NCBI GenBank assembly: GCA_028873815.1
Contig: JAPPNN010000023.1
Coordinates: forward strand, 1 to 64,000
Source: Gemmatimonadota bacterium
GTDB lineage: Bacteria > Gemmatimonadota > Gemmatimonadetes > Longimicrobiales > Gaopeijiaceae
Length of the DNA: 64,000 nt
Direction of reading: 5' to 3'
In this document: positions 17,082-26,338 of the stretch, in pieces
Layout: every line of letters begins with the position of its first letter
Numbering within the stretch: position 1 is the stretch's first letter
The notes under the pieces: model-generated
Seen by the model: only the letters and a program-made list of their open reading frames with translations
Told to the model about the DNA's origin: nothing
The model's database searches: none
Translations under genes and position numbers: made by a program

Positions 17082-18263
17082 CTAGGACCGGCCTCCTCCG
17101 CGCCACGCCCGCGCCGCATCGACCACGCGCTCGACGTCTTCCGCGTTGTTGTAGACGCCCACCGAGAACCGCAGCGCGCCGCTGCGGATCGCCAGGCGGA
17201 TTCCCGACGCGGTCAGGTGATCGTGCAGTGACTTCATCTCCTGGTTGCCCGCGCCGTAGTGGCGGCCGCCGACACCTGGCCCCACGCAGACGATGTGCGC
17301 AAGATGCGGTCCGGGGGCCCCGCCGATCACCGGGAGTCCCAGATCATGGAGCCCGCCCGCCAGGTCTGCTGCCAGGCGGCGCACAAACGCTTCCACGCGG
17401 CCGACTTGCCAATGTTCGAGCAGTTCCAGCGCCGCCCCGGCCGCCGCCGCGCCCAGGTAGTTGTAGTTGCCGACATCGAACCTGAGCGCGCCGGGGCGGT
17501 AACGCAGCTCGGCATCGGTGTAGGCCGTCTCGTGGCCGTCGAGTTCGACCCCGAAGCGGGCCAGGTGGACCGGCACAAGCGTCTCCGCGACCTCGCGGCG
17601 CACGTACAGAAAGCCGAACCCGTACTCGGCCAGCAGGCACTTCTGCGTGGCCACCGCCAGGGCGTCGATCCCCAGGTCGCGCACGTCCGTCCGGAGGGCG
17701 CCCACCGACTGCGCGGCATCGACCAGCGTCAGGGCGCCGACCCGCCGCGCCGCCGCCGCGATCCCCTTCACGTCGGTGATGAACCCGGGCGCGAACGAGA
17801 TGCTGGGAACGGTCACGAGGCGGGTGCGTTCGTCCATTGCCGCGCCCATCGACTCGACCGGGATGTGGCCGTCCACGGGCGCCACCGCACGCACCTCGAT
17901 CCCGTGCACGCGCGCAAAATTGTGCCACAGATAGATGTTGTTGGGGTGCTCCAGCACCGGACATAGCACGACGTTGTCGCCCGCTTCCCACGGCAGGCTA
18001 GCCCCGAAGAGGTTCAGCCCCTCCGAGACGTTCTTGGTGATCGCGACCTCGTCGGTGCCCGCGCCGATCAGCGCCGCGAACCGACCCCGGGTCCGCTCAA
18101 CGACCGCCCGCATGCCGTCCTTGTCGCCGCCGCGCAGCATCCGCGTCCGCAGGTGGTCCGCGACCGCTGCCCGCACGGGCTCCGGCACCAGCGCGCGCGC
18201 CGAGATGTCGAAGTACGCCTGCTCGCTCGCGCCCGGGAAGAGCGCCCGGATGGCAGGGTTCAT
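17082..18263 (-). CDS. class V aminotransferase (cysteine-desulfurase-like PLP enzyme)
   Basis: A 393-residue fold-type I PLP enzyme. EVAITKNVSEGLNLF is the phosphate-binding loop and LVDAAQSVGALRTDV holds the cofactor-contacting Asp and Gln. The Schiff-base lysine is in AVATQKCLLAEYGFGFLYV, and a final AIRSGALRFSVGVYNNAEDV closes the fold. Length is normal for class V. No mobile Cys loop typical of IscS is obvious, so cysteine desulfurase, isopenicillin-N-epimerase-like and other lyase activities are all possible. It begins 19 bp after the symporter gene on the same strand, so uptake and breakdown of the same amino acid is a reasonable inference. Confidence 0.87.
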   Translation of the reverse strand: MNPAIRALFPGASEQAYFDISARALVPEPVRAAVADHLRTRMLRGGDKDGMRAVVERTRGRFAALIGAGTDEVAITKNVSEGLNLFGASLPWEAGDNVVLCPVLEHPNNIYLWHNFARVHGIEVRAVAPVDGHIPVESMGAAMDERTRLVTVPSISFAPGFITDVKGIAAAARRVGALTLVDAAQSVGALRTDVRDLGIDALAVATQKCLLAEYGFGFLYVRREVAETLVPVHLARFGVELDGHETAYTDAELRYRPGALRFDVGNYNYLGAAAAGAALELLEHWQVGRVEAFVRRLAADLAGGLHDLGLPVIGGAPGPHLAHIVCVGPGVGGRHYGAGNQEMKSLHDHLTASGIRLAIRSGALRFSVGVYNNAEDVERVVDAARAWRGGGRS

Positions 18264-18282
18264 GCCGAACGTGCTCGGCTGT

Positions 18283-19518
18283 TCATTCTCGTTTCGCCTC
18301 CGAACGGGCGACCAGCGACGTGCCGACCACGTCGCCCATGATGTTCACGGTCGTGTTGCCGATGTCGACGAATCGGTAGATCCCGCCCACGATAGCCGCC
18401 ACCTCGATGGGCAGGTTGAACGCCTGCACATAGATGAGCGCGATCACGAACCCGCCGCCCGGAATCCCGCCCGACGCCTCGGACAGAAGCAGTCCCAGCA
18501 GAAGGATCGTCACGAAATCGGCCAGCGTGAAGGTGACGCCCGCCGCCTGCGCGGTGAAGATGAGGACCGCCCCCAGCATGGCCGAAGTCCCATCCTTGTT
18601 GAGTTGGGCCCCGAGGGGGAGGGTGAAGGCGAACACGCGGCGGGGAAGGCCGAGCCTCCGCGCCGTCTCCATCCCCACGGAGAGCGATGCCAGGCTCGAC
18701 GTCGTGGCCGCGGTGGTCGCCCACAGGGAACCCGTGTCGCGGAGGAAGCGGCCCGGGCGAAAGTCGCTGAACAGCCGCAACAGCGTCATGTACCCGGCCA
18801 CGATAACCAGTTGCGCGACCCACAAGCCCGCGAGAAACCGCGCCATCGGGCCGATCAGCTCGGCGCCGTACCGCCCGGCCGTGACCGCGATGAGCGCGCC
18901 GATCCCGACCGGGGCGGTCCACAGGATCAGGTGCACCAGACGCCGGAACAGGGTGGCGAGGTCCTCATATGCGGTCGCCAGGCGGGCGCGTGGGCCGTCC
19001 CGCAACGCGATGGTCGCGACGCCCACGAGCAGTGCCAGGACGACGATCTGGACCACATTGCCGTCGCTGAACGCGCGGAAGACGTTCGTCGGGATCATCC
19101 CGATCAGGATGGACGCGACGGAGGGCACTTCGCCCACCGGCCCCGCGACCGCTTCGGTGAGCTGCATCCCGTCGCCCGGGCGCAGAAGCGCGGCCGCGCC
19201 CAGCCCCAGGGCCAGCGCGATCACGTCCGTGGTCAGGTAGTAGCCGAGCGTCTTCCCGGCGAGACGCCCGAGGGCGCGCTTGTCGGCGAGGGCGGTGAGG
19301 CCCGCGAGCAGGTTGAAGAAGACGAGCGGGACGGCGGCCAGGATCAGGAGGTTGATGAAGAGGTCGCCGATGGGCTGGAACGCCACCGCGCGTTCACCCA
19401 GAATCGCGCCCAGGACCGCCCCGGCGAGCATCCCCACCAGAATGCGCGTGCCGTGGCCGCGCCGCCGGCGGTCGCGACCGGGCTCGGATTTCACCGGTGC
19501 GTCAGCGGGCCCGTTCAT
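18283..19518 (-). CDS. dicarboxylate/amino acid:cation symporter (DAACS family)
   Basis: A 411-residue polytopic transporter. Features include an opening TM1 (TRILVGMLAGAVLGAILGE), a Ser/Thr-rich re-entrant loop (TTAATTSSLASLSVG) and the signature LGAQLNKDGTSAMLGAVL, corresponding to the NMDGT motif of GltP/GltPh with Lys for Met. A second hairpin follows (LLLGLLLSEASGGIPGGGFV), with a substrate-binding end near FVDIGNTTVNIMGDVVG. The start at ATG 19518 follows GGGAG; an upstream in-frame ATG at 19596 is less likely. It should import glutamate, aspartate or dicarboxylates with Na+ or H+. Same strand as, and 19 bp before, the class V aminotransferase. Confidence 0.9.
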   Translation of the reverse strand: MNGPADAPVKSEPGRDRRRRGHGTRILVGMLAGAVLGAILGERAVAFQPIGDLFINLLILAAVPLVFFNLLAGLTALADKRALGRLAGKTLGYYLTTDVIALALGLGAAALLRPGDGMQLTEAVAGPVGEVPSVASILIGMIPTNVFRAFSDGNVVQIVVLALLVGVATIALRDGPRARLATAYEDLATLFRRLVHLILWTAPVGIGALIAVTAGRYGAELIGPMARFLAGLWVAQLVIVAGYMTLLRLFSDFRPGRFLRDTGSLWATTAATTSSLASLSVGMETARRLGLPRRVFAFTLPLGAQLNKDGTSAMLGAVLIFTAQAAGVTFTLADFVTILLLGLLLSEASGGIPGGGFVIALIYVQAFNLPIEVAAIVGGIYRFVDIGNTTVNIMGDVVGTSLVARSEAKRE

Positions 19519-19618
19519 GTTGCAGCGCACTCCCGGCACACATACTCTTTCGGCGGTTCCTAGGCTGGGCGAGCCGGCGCGCACCCGGCGGCGCACCCGG
19601 CGGAGAGGAGCGGTCCGA

Positions 19619-19933
19619 ATGGACGACCTTGCACGTGCTCGCTATGCGGCCGAGAGCAAAACATCTGCCGATGTCTACTTCCTCTGGTTTATGCTATCAC
19701 CCCTGGGCGCCCATCGGCTATTTCTCGGCAAGTTCAGCGGTCTCGCCCAGCCGGTGCTGCTCGCGACCGGATTGTACCTGGTGCTTCGGGACGAGGCCGG
19801 ATCCTTCTTTGGCACGTTTCTGATCGCGTGCGGGTTGCTGTGGGTGATCGTGGATCTGTTCCTGATTCCGGGCATGGTCAGGGAGTACAACCGCCGGCTG
19901 GAGCGCTCTCTCACCCGCGACCAGCCGGGTTGA
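19619..19933 (+). CDS. TM2-domain small membrane protein
   Basis: A 104-residue protein with two to three membrane segments: YFLWFMLSPLGAHRLFLGKF, PVLLATGLYLVL and FLIACGLLWVIVDLFLIPGM. The GAHRLFLGK and WVIVDLFLIP elements match the TM2 domain (pfam05154 type). The ATG follows GGAGAGGAG at good spacing. TM2 proteins are small membrane proteins of mostly unknown function. Its last 23 bp overlap tail-to-tail the S41-like gene on the opposite strand. Confidence 0.8.
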   Translation: MDDLARARYAAESKTSADVYFLWFMLSPLGAHRLFLGKFSGLAQPVLLATGLYLVLRDEAGSFFGTFLIACGLLWVIVDLFLIPGMVREYNRRLERSLTRDQPG

Positions 19934-21560
19934 GCATCAGTTCCAGCACCCGCGCCAGCAAGTCCCCGTAGTAGGTCGTCACATTTCCGGGCGTGAGCGG
20001 CATCCACGCGTCCACGGCTGCCGGGTTGCCCTCGGCGATCTCGCCGTTGGGCTGGATCGTGTGGCCGATGTTCCACATGAACCCGACCACGGGCTGGCCG
20101 GTCCCCGGGAAGGTCAGCACCTCGTTCCATTCCCACGTGTTGGAGTAGCCACCGGGCGGCATCCCGACCACCGGGCCGAGGCCGTTGTCGACGACGATCG
20201 AGACGAACTGGTCGAGGTGCGAGCCGCCATGGGGCCCGGAAATGACCCCGAACGCACCACGGAAATGCACGTCCGCCGGCTCCAGAACGCCGTCCGAGTC
20301 ACGCGGAGCGTGCGCAAGCTTGAAGGGGACGTTGTTGCTGTATGCGTCGCCCCGCGCGAGCGCGCCCAGAACGTCGTCCTCCAGCCAATCCATCAGCCAC
20401 GTGCCGTCGTCGATCGTCTCGGGCACGCCGCCGTCGTTGATGTCGCGGCCGGCGAAGTCGCGCCGCTTGTCCTCGACGAAAGGGAGCGTGACGTCGCTGA
20501 TGCGCAGGTTGCCGAAGGTGGTCCTGAAGGGCCGGGGCTGCAGGCGCTGCATGGCGTACGCGCCGAGGGAACCGCCGCGGCTGCGCGTGACATCCATGAC
20601 GAGCGCGTGATCGAGGAGGCCGCGTGCCTGCGCGTACGCGATCAGGCCGTCGACGTCCGCGACCATCGACTCGCGGAAGCCTCGCCAGATGAGGACGAGG
20701 TACGGGCGGCCGTCTTCCGGGACGAGTAGGTCGTAGGTTTCGGTGGTCAGCGCGAGCGCCAGCCCGGGATAGCTCGGCTCGCCCGTGCCGTGCCAGAAAA
20801 GGTCGCCGGGGGGGAGAAAGGGGAGCTGGTGGGTGGCCTCGTCGCCCGCATCGGAGCCGACGCCAAGCGTGAGGTGGTCGCCGCGCAGGCGTGACGGGAA
20901 GGCGGCGGTCGCCAGGGTCATGGCCTCGGCCAGCTTCCAGCGGAGGCCGGCCCGGGTGGAGTGCTGGATGAACGCCGCGGCCGAATCGTGCCACGCCGCG
21001 ACGGCCATCCCATTGACGCTGACGATTCTGTCCCCGATCGACGGGAGCGCGGGGCGGTCCTCCTCCGCCCCGGATTCAGCCAGGAAGGCCGCGATGTCGC
21101 CCACGAAATAGTCGGCGTCCCCTGCGCCGTCGGAGTAGTCGGGGAAGACCCTCACCGGTGCCCGCCCGGGTGGTGCGGGATCGGGTCCCTCGGCGACCTC
21201 CAGGCCCGAGCTGTCGGAAGGCGCCAGCCCGCCCGGCACGAGGATGACGTCGAGGTGGCGGTCGCGGCGGGCATGACTCACCCGGGCCAGCGCGTAGTAG
21301 AGCTCGTCGTCCGTCGCCGCGCTGACGACCTCGTCGCGGAGCGCCCTCATCGCGGCGAGGGGATCGAGCCCGAGCCGCTCGTTCTTGACCGGCGAGAAGG
21401 CTTCGCGCCGCTCGGTCCGCGCCATGATAGTGTCGAACAGGGCGGCGCGCAGTTCGGGTGTGCCTGCCCTGCCGGGCCCATCGTCGCCGCCGCCGCACCC
21501 TGCGAGCACCACGGCGGACAGGACGACAACGGCGCGAAACGGGGTCGGGTTCCGGTTCAT
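19911..21560 (-). CDS. S41-like peptidase-fold lipoprotein
   Basis: A 549-residue lipoprotein (lipobox VVLAGC, residues about 12-17 from ATG 21560). A helical region with ALARVSHARRDRHLDV precedes a PDZ-like segment (PSIGDRIVSVNGMAVAAWHD). The C-terminal half contains HALVMDVTRSRGGSLGAYAM and ISGPHGGSHLDQFVSIVVDN followed by PVVGMPPGGYSNTWEW. This order matches the tail-specific protease (S41) fold, with the usual DLRGNGGG loop changed to DVTRSRGGS. The nucleophile serine would be in GGSHLDQF, but this needs an alignment. It could be an S41 peptidase or an inactive relative. It overlaps the TM2 gene end to end. Confidence 0.65.
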   Translation of the reverse strand: MNRNPTPFRAVVVLSAVVLAGCGGGDDGPGRAGTPELRAALFDTIMARTERREAFSPVKNERLGLDPLAAMRALRDEVVSAATDDELYYALARVSHARRDRHLDVILVPGGLAPSDSSGLEVAEGPDPAPPGRAPVRVFPDYSDGAGDADYFVGDIAAFLAESGAEEDRPALPSIGDRIVSVNGMAVAAWHDSAAAFIQHSTRAGLRWKLAEAMTLATAAFPSRLRGDHLTLGVGSDAGDEATHQLPFLPPGDLFWHGTGEPSYPGLALALTTETYDLLVPEDGRPYLVLIWRGFRESMVADVDGLIAYAQARGLLDHALVMDVTRSRGGSLGAYAMQRLQPRPFRTTFGNLRISDVTLPFVEDKRRDFAGRDINDGGVPETIDDGTWLMDWLEDDVLGALARGDAYSNNVPFKLAHAPRDSDGVLEPADVHFRGAFGVISGPHGGSHLDQFVSIVVDNGLGPVVGMPPGGYSNTWEWNEVLTFPGTGQPVVGFMWNIGHTIQPNGEIAEGNPAAVDAWMPLTPGNVTTYYGDLLARVLELMLNPAGRG

Positions 21561-21659
21561 CCCGACAACTTGCGTCGCGGACGGCCCGCTGGCCAACTTC
21601 GTGCAGTTGCATGTACCGGGGTGCCGCCTGACCGGGCACCCTGAATCGAGGAGGCCACG

Positions 21660-22400
21660 ATGACCCCTGCCCGCACTGCGCGACTCGCCACGGCCGCCGG
21701 CATGGCTCTGCTCGCTGGCGATGCGAACGCACAGTCGCTCGATGACGCCAATGCCGCCTACGCGGACGGCCGGTTTGTCGAAGCCGCGGACATCGGCGAA
21801 GCGCTGGGAACTTCAGATGGCTACGTCGTAGCTACAAAATCACTTGCGATATACGCCCACTACGAAGCGTCCGAAGAGGAGTTCAGCGCGGTTGTCGAGC
21901 GCGCGATGCGGATGGGCGAGATGGCCGTGGCCGCCGACCCGGAGAACGCCGACGCCCACTACCAATCGGCCCACGCGGTCGGCCGGTATGCCCAGCGCGT
22001 CGGTGCGTTCACGGCGCTTCGCCAGGGGCTTGCGGGCAAGATCCGCGACCTGCTCGAAGCGACGCTGGCCATCGAACCCGATTACACGGACGCCATCCTC
22101 GCCCTGGGCGGATGGCACGCCGACATCCACGCGGAGGGGCGCATCGCCCGGATGATGTACGGGGGCAACAAGGACGAAGCCGTCATGCTCTTCGAGCGCG
22201 CGCTCGAACTGGAACCTGAGTCGAAGGTCGTGCTTCACGCTTACGGCATCAGGCTGCCCCGGCTCGACGAGGAAAACGGCCTGGAGCGGGCCAGGGAGAT
22301 GCTGGAGAAGGCGCTCACGCTGCCGGTCCTGGATGCCACCGACGAGTACGTCCACCTCGATGTTCTGGACGGTCTGGATGCCCTGCCGGAAGGGCCGTGA
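21660..22400 (+). CDS. exported TPR protein
   Basis: A 246-residue protein with a signal peptide (ATAAGMALLAGDANAQS) and helical TPR-like repeats. These include VVERAMRMGEMAVAADPENA, LLEATLAIEPDYTDAILALG and AVMLFERALELEPESKVVLH. GAGGAGG lies 5 bases before the ATG. No catalytic motif is seen. Its stop overlaps the frame of the next gene (GTGA at 22397), so it is probably co-transcribed with the serine hydrolase and may act as its partner or scaffold. Confidence 0.8.
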   Translation: MTPARTARLATAAGMALLAGDANAQSLDDANAAYADGRFVEAADIGEALGTSDGYVVATKSLAIYAHYEASEEEFSAVVERAMRMGEMAVAADPENADAHYQSAHAVGRYAQRVGAFTALRQGLAGKIRDLLEATLAIEPDYTDAILALGGWHADIHAEGRIARMMYGGNKDEAVMLFERALELEPESKVVLHAYGIRLPRLDEENGLERAREMLEKALTLPVLDATDEYVHLDVLDGLDALPEGP

Positions 22401-22438
22401 CCATGCGAATCCTGCAGGACACCACCGGAGAACTCGAC

Positions 22439-23704
22439 ATGCACAGCCGTTCCGCCCCGACCGCGCACCCGCACCGCACCCTCCTCCCGCTCCTCGCCCT
22501 CCTCCTCACGGCGCAGTCGGTCGCGACGCCGTCGGTCGCCGCCCAGACGTACTTCCCCGGCCGCCATCCGGACTGGGAACGCCGCACCCCCGCGGAGGCG
22601 GGCTTCGACCCCGCCGGGATCGAGCGCGCGATCGAGATCGCCATCGCCGGCGAGTCCCAGTCACCCCGCGACCTCGCCTTCAACCATCTCGGCACCTTCG
22701 GCCGCGAGCCCCTGGGCGACGCCGTCGGCCCGTTCACCGTCCGCGGCCCGCAGTCCGGCGTGATCGTGCACAGGGGATACATCATCGCGGAGTGGGGCGA
22801 CCCCACCAAAGCGGACAACACCTTCTCCGTCTCGAAGAGCTTCCTTTCGTCCACCGTCGGGCTGGCCCGGGACCGCGGTCTCATCCGCGACGTCGACGAC
22901 CTGGTCCGCGACTACATCCCCCCGATCATCCTCGACACCGGCGACGGCGAGCCCGGCGACGAGAACGGCCGCCGCCCGAAGCTGCTCTTCGAGTCCGAGC
23001 ACAACCGCAAGATCACCTGGGACCACCTCCTCAGGCAGACGAGCGACTGGGAGGGGACGCTCTGGGGCAAGCCCGAGTGGGCCGACCGCCCCGACCAGGA
23101 CCGCTCCACCTGGGGCACGCGCCCGCGCAACGAGCCCGGCACCGCCTACGAGTACAACGACACGCGCGTGAACCTGCTCGCCCTCGCCGCCACGGCGGTC
23201 TGGCGGCGCCCCCTGCCCGAAGTCCTGCGCGAGCACATCATGGACCCGATCGGCGCCTCATCCACCTGGGGCTGGCATGGCTACGACAACTCGTGGGTCA
23301 TCCTGGACGGCCGCGAGGTCCAGGCGGTCAGCGGCGGCGCGCACTGGGGCGGCGGCATGATCCTCAGCGCCTACGACCAGGCCCGCTTCGGCCTCTTCAC
23401 CATGCACAAGGGCAACTGGAACGGGAAGCAGCTGCTGTCGGAGGACTGGTTCGACATGGCGACCACCCCGGGTCAGGTCAACCGCAGCTACGGCTTCATG
23501 AACTTCTCGCTGAATACCGATCAGCGCCGCTATCCCAACGCCCCCGAGTACACCTGGACCCACACCGGCGCGGGCTCGAACCTCATCTACGTGGACCCCG
23601 AAAACGAACTGGTCATCGTGTGCCGCTGGATTCGCGGAGGCGCGTTCACCGACGTGGTGCACACGGTGCTGGAGGCTATGGCACCCGCAGCCTCACCCCG
23701 GTAG
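22439..23704 (+). CDS. serine hydrolase, class C beta-lactamase/DD-peptidase fold
   Basis: A 421-residue exported enzyme. ATG 22439 follows GGAG by 8 bases and begins a signal peptide ending SVAAQ. The active-site SxxK is in NTFSVSKSFLSS, the second element is in YEYNDTRVNLLALA (YxN type), and the third motif is probably WTHTGAGSN in place of KTG. This pattern fits the beta-lactamase/transpeptidase-like family of esterases and D-amino peptidases, not a dedicated beta-lactamase. It acts in the periplasm or outside. It overlaps the convergent Nudix gene by 29 bp at the 3' end. A GTG at 22397 is an alternative start coupled to the TPR gene. Confidence 0.87.
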   Translation: MHSRSAPTAHPHRTLLPLLALLLTAQSVATPSVAAQTYFPGRHPDWERRTPAEAGFDPAGIERAIEIAIAGESQSPRDLAFNHLGTFGREPLGDAVGPFTVRGPQSGVIVHRGYIIAEWGDPTKADNTFSVSKSFLSSTVGLARDRGLIRDVDDLVRDYIPPIILDTGDGEPGDENGRRPKLLFESEHNRKITWDHLLRQTSDWEGTLWGKPEWADRPDQDRSTWGTRPRNEPGTAYEYNDTRVNLLALAATAVWRRPLPEVLREHIMDPIGASSTWGWHGYDNSWVILDGREVQAVSGGAHWGGGMILSAYDQARFGLFTMHKGNWNGKQLLSEDWFDMATTPGQVNRSYGFMNFSLNTDQRRYPNAPEYTWTHTGAGSNLIYVDPENELVIVCRWIRGGAFTDVVHTVLEAMAPAASPR

Positions 23705-24569
23705 CCGTCCGCACGATCGTCGGCTGCACCCGCTTGATCGCGCGTGCCCGGTAGTGCCCCAGCAGCTCGTCGACGCTGCCGAAGTCGCAGAGGTCCTCCA
23801 GCGTGCGGATCGTCGGAAAGATCATCGGCAGCCGCCCGCTCCGGTGCCTATCCAGCGCCGCGCCGGGCGTGAGCCACACCGCATCGGTCATCTCGCGCCG
23901 GTCGTAGACGGCCTTTGACCCGGCCGGGACCCTGGCCGCAAAGAAGCGGGTGTCGTAGCGGCGGGGTTCGACTTCAGGGGTGACCCAGTGGGCGATGTAC
24001 TCGACCGCGCCACCATCCAGGCGCGCACCGAGCTTCCGCAGCACGGCCGCGAAGGAGGCTCCGCCCCCCAGGAGGGCTTCCCTCGCCTCGCGCACGACCT
24101 CCCCACGCGGCGGCCCGTGTACGGCCACCACCCCGGCCAGCAACCCCGTCTCCTCGACGGCCTCCCGCAGCGCGGCCCCGTAGTACGCGATCGCGGGCGG
24201 ATCCGCGTCCGGCGCAATGCCCAGCCGCCCCGCCGCCGCCCCGCGCGTCAGCCCGTCCCAGCGCTCGGCCAGCGCGTCCTCGCCGTCGGCCGCGTCCACC
24301 CGCCCGCCCGGAAACACGTACGCGCCCGGCACGAACCCCGTCGCACGGTTGCGGCGCAGCAGCAGCACCTCGGGCCCCTCCCCGCCCTCACGCATGAGCA
24401 CCACCGTGGCCGACGGGTGCGGCACGGCCGGCGTGGCGGGCACGTTGTCGAGCGTCTCGATGAAGCCCGGCGGCAGCCGCTCCTCGGGGATGTCGTAAGG
24501 CGCGGGCGCGCCCCGCCTGGGCGACCCGTCGTCGCCTCTCGGCCCGTCGCCGTCAGTTGCCCGCGGCAT
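23676..24569 (-). CDS. Nudix hydrolase (NUDT19/CoA-type box with insertion)
   Basis: A 297-residue protein. PSATVVLMREGGEGPEVLLL is the first beta strand region, followed by GFVPGAYVFPGGRVDAAD. The Nudix box is split: PGGRVDAAD is separated by about 35 residues from GAALREAVEETGLLAG. This long-loop arrangement is known in NUDT19-like and CoA-diphosphatase relatives. It would cleave a nucleoside-diphosphate-linked substrate. The gene starts 17 bp inside the end of the gamma-glutamyltransferase gene, so the two form an operon. Confidence 0.87.
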   Translation of the reverse strand: MPRATDGDGPRGDDGSPRRGAPAPYDIPEERLPPGFIETLDNVPATPAVPHPSATVVLMREGGEGPEVLLLRRNRATGFVPGAYVFPGGRVDAADGEDALAERWDGLTRGAAAGRLGIAPDADPPAIAYYGAALREAVEETGLLAGVVAVHGPPRGEVVREAREALLGGGASFAAVLRKLGARLDGGAVEYIAHWVTPEVEPRRYDTRFFAARVPAGSKAVYDRREMTDAVWLTPGAALDRHRSGRLPMIFPTIRTLEDLCDFGSVDELLGHYRARAIKRVQPTIVRTATGVRLRVP

Positions 24570-26202
24570 GCCCGTCCTTCCGAGGCTCCGAAGCTGCGGC
24601 CCACCCCTTGTCCAGCCGCAGGATCACCTGCGCGCCCCCGAAGTCGGTGCGCCTCCAGTCCGCCAACTCATGACCCCGTGCCTCCAGGTCCGCCGCGACC
24701 TCGTCGCTTATCCGCTCGATCGCGACACGCGTGCCCGACAGGTGGCGGAACCGCGCCGCGTCCACGGCCTCCTGCGGGTCCATCCCGAAGACGAGCATGT
24801 TGAGCAGCAGCTGCGTGTGCCCCTGCGGCTGCATCGACCCGCCCATGAGCCCGAACGCCATCAGCGGCTCGCCGTCCTGCGTGACGAAGCCCGGGATGAT
24901 CGTGTGGAAGGGGCGCTTGCGCGGCGCGACCTGGTTGGGGTGGCCATCGTCGATCACGAAGCCGGCGCCGCGGTTCTGCAGCGCGAATCCGGTCCCGGGG
25001 ATCACGACCCCCGACCCGAACCCCGAGTACACCGAGTTGATGAACGACACCATGTTGCCGTCGGCGTCGGCGACGGTCAGGTAGATCGTCTCGGAGTCGG
25101 TGACGGCGCGCCCGGGGCCCACGCGGTCGGCCGCGACGCGGGGGTCGATCAGGGCGCGCCGCGCGTCGATGTACCCCGGGTTCAGGAGCGACACGGGATC
25201 GATCTCCATGTAGTCCGCGTCCGACACGTACCGGTGCAGGTCGGCGAAGGCGAGCTTCTTCACCTCGATGAGATGATGCAGGTAGTCGGCGGAGTTGTGT
25301 CCCATGCCCTCCAGGTCCATGGGTTCGAGGAGTTCCAGCATCTCCAGCGCGGCGATCCCCTGTCCCGCCGGGGGGAGCTCCCAGACGGTGTAGCCGCGGA
25401 AGTCGGTGCTGATCGGCTCGACCCAGCGCGGCTGATGCATGGCCAGGTCCTCCAGCGTCAGGAACCCGCCCAATTCTGCAAGCCCGTCGACAAGCTCACG
25501 TCCCAGAGAGCCGCCGTAGAGGACGCCGGGCCCCTCATCGGCGATCCTCTGAAACGAACGGGCAATATCGGGATTCGTGTGCCACTCCCCCGCCCGGGGC
25601 GCCCTCTCGCCGTCGACCAGGTACGTCGCGCGGGCCCCCTCGTCGCGGGCCAGCTTCTCGGTCGCGCCCGCCCACTGCCTCGCGATCACCGGCGTCACGG
25701 GGAAGCCCTCGCGCGCGATGCGGATCGCCGGCTGCAGGACCTCGGCAAGGGTGAGCTTGCCGTACCGCGTGACCAGGGCGTTCCAGCCCGACACCGCGCC
25801 CGGCACCGTGACCGCCTCGGGCCCGCTTCCCGGCACACGGTCGTGTCCCCGCGCGCGCAGTGCCTCCACCGACATGCCGCTGCCGCTTCTGCCGCTCGCG
25901 TCTATCCCGACCAGCTCACGCGTCTCCGCCAGCCACACGATCGAGAAGGCGTCGCCGCCCATCCCAGTCATGTGCGGCTCGGTGACGTTGAGCACGGCGG
26001 CCGCGGCCACCGCCCCGTCGATCGCGTTGCCGCCCTGCTGCATGATCTCGAGGGCGGCGGCGGTGGCGAGCGGCTGGCTGGTCGCGGCGGCGTTGCGCGG
26101 CGCGTAGACGGTCGAGCGGCGCCCCATGTCCTGCTGGGCGAGTGCGCTCATCGGTCCGCCCGCGGCCACGGCGAGCGCGAGAAGAAGGTGCCGGGTCTGC
26201 AT
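24553..26202 (-). CDS. ggt: gamma-glutamyltransferase, exported
   Basis: A 549-residue protein with signal peptide (HLLLALAVAAGGPMSALAQQ). Family motifs are complete: AALEIMQQGGNAIDGAVAAA near the N-terminus, NVTEPHMTGMGGDAF, the autoprocessing region SETIYLTVADADGNMVSFIN with the nucleophile threonine in ETIYLTV, then FALQNRGAGF and GLMGGSMQPQGHTQLLLNML. Ggt precursors self-cleave before that Thr into two subunits and transfer or hydrolyse gamma-glutamyl groups from glutathione and similar peptides. ATG 26202 was taken as start because the signal peptide begins there. The following Nudix gene overlaps by 17 bp. Confidence 0.93.
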   Translation of the reverse strand: MQTRHLLLALAVAAGGPMSALAQQDMGRRSTVYAPRNAAATSQPLATAAALEIMQQGGNAIDGAVAAAAVLNVTEPHMTGMGGDAFSIVWLAETRELVGIDASGRSGSGMSVEALRARGHDRVPGSGPEAVTVPGAVSGWNALVTRYGKLTLAEVLQPAIRIAREGFPVTPVIARQWAGATEKLARDEGARATYLVDGERAPRAGEWHTNPDIARSFQRIADEGPGVLYGGSLGRELVDGLAELGGFLTLEDLAMHQPRWVEPISTDFRGYTVWELPPAGQGIAALEMLELLEPMDLEGMGHNSADYLHHLIEVKKLAFADLHRYVSDADYMEIDPVSLLNPGYIDARRALIDPRVAADRVGPGRAVTDSETIYLTVADADGNMVSFINSVYSGFGSGVVIPGTGFALQNRGAGFVIDDGHPNQVAPRKRPFHTIIPGFVTQDGEPLMAFGLMGGSMQPQGHTQLLLNMLVFGMDPQEAVDAARFRHLSGTRVAIERISDEVAADLEARGHELADWRRTDFGGAQVILRLDKGWAAASEPRKDGHAAGN

Positions 26203-26338
26203 TGCATGCGTCCTTGGTCCTGGTGACTGGGGATGAGGATGTCGTCCGGGCTGGCGACGGGATGAAGCTACCGCCGTGCGTGACCGGTGACCACCACCCC
26301 TGCGGATGCCCGGCGGGCGCTCCAGCGGCGTAGCGCCC

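Noticed and set aside
17935..19563. 542-codon plus-strand open frame over the symporter
   Set aside because: Antisense shadow of a clear DAACS transporter.
22397..22438. GTG at 22397 as start of the serine hydrolase
   Set aside because: ATG 22439 has GGAG at proper spacing and begins the signal peptide; the GTG only fits by overlap with the TPR gene stop.
24568..26226. 552-codon plus-strand open frame over the gamma-glutamyltransferase
   Set aside because: Antisense shadow; the minus strand has complete Ggt motifs.
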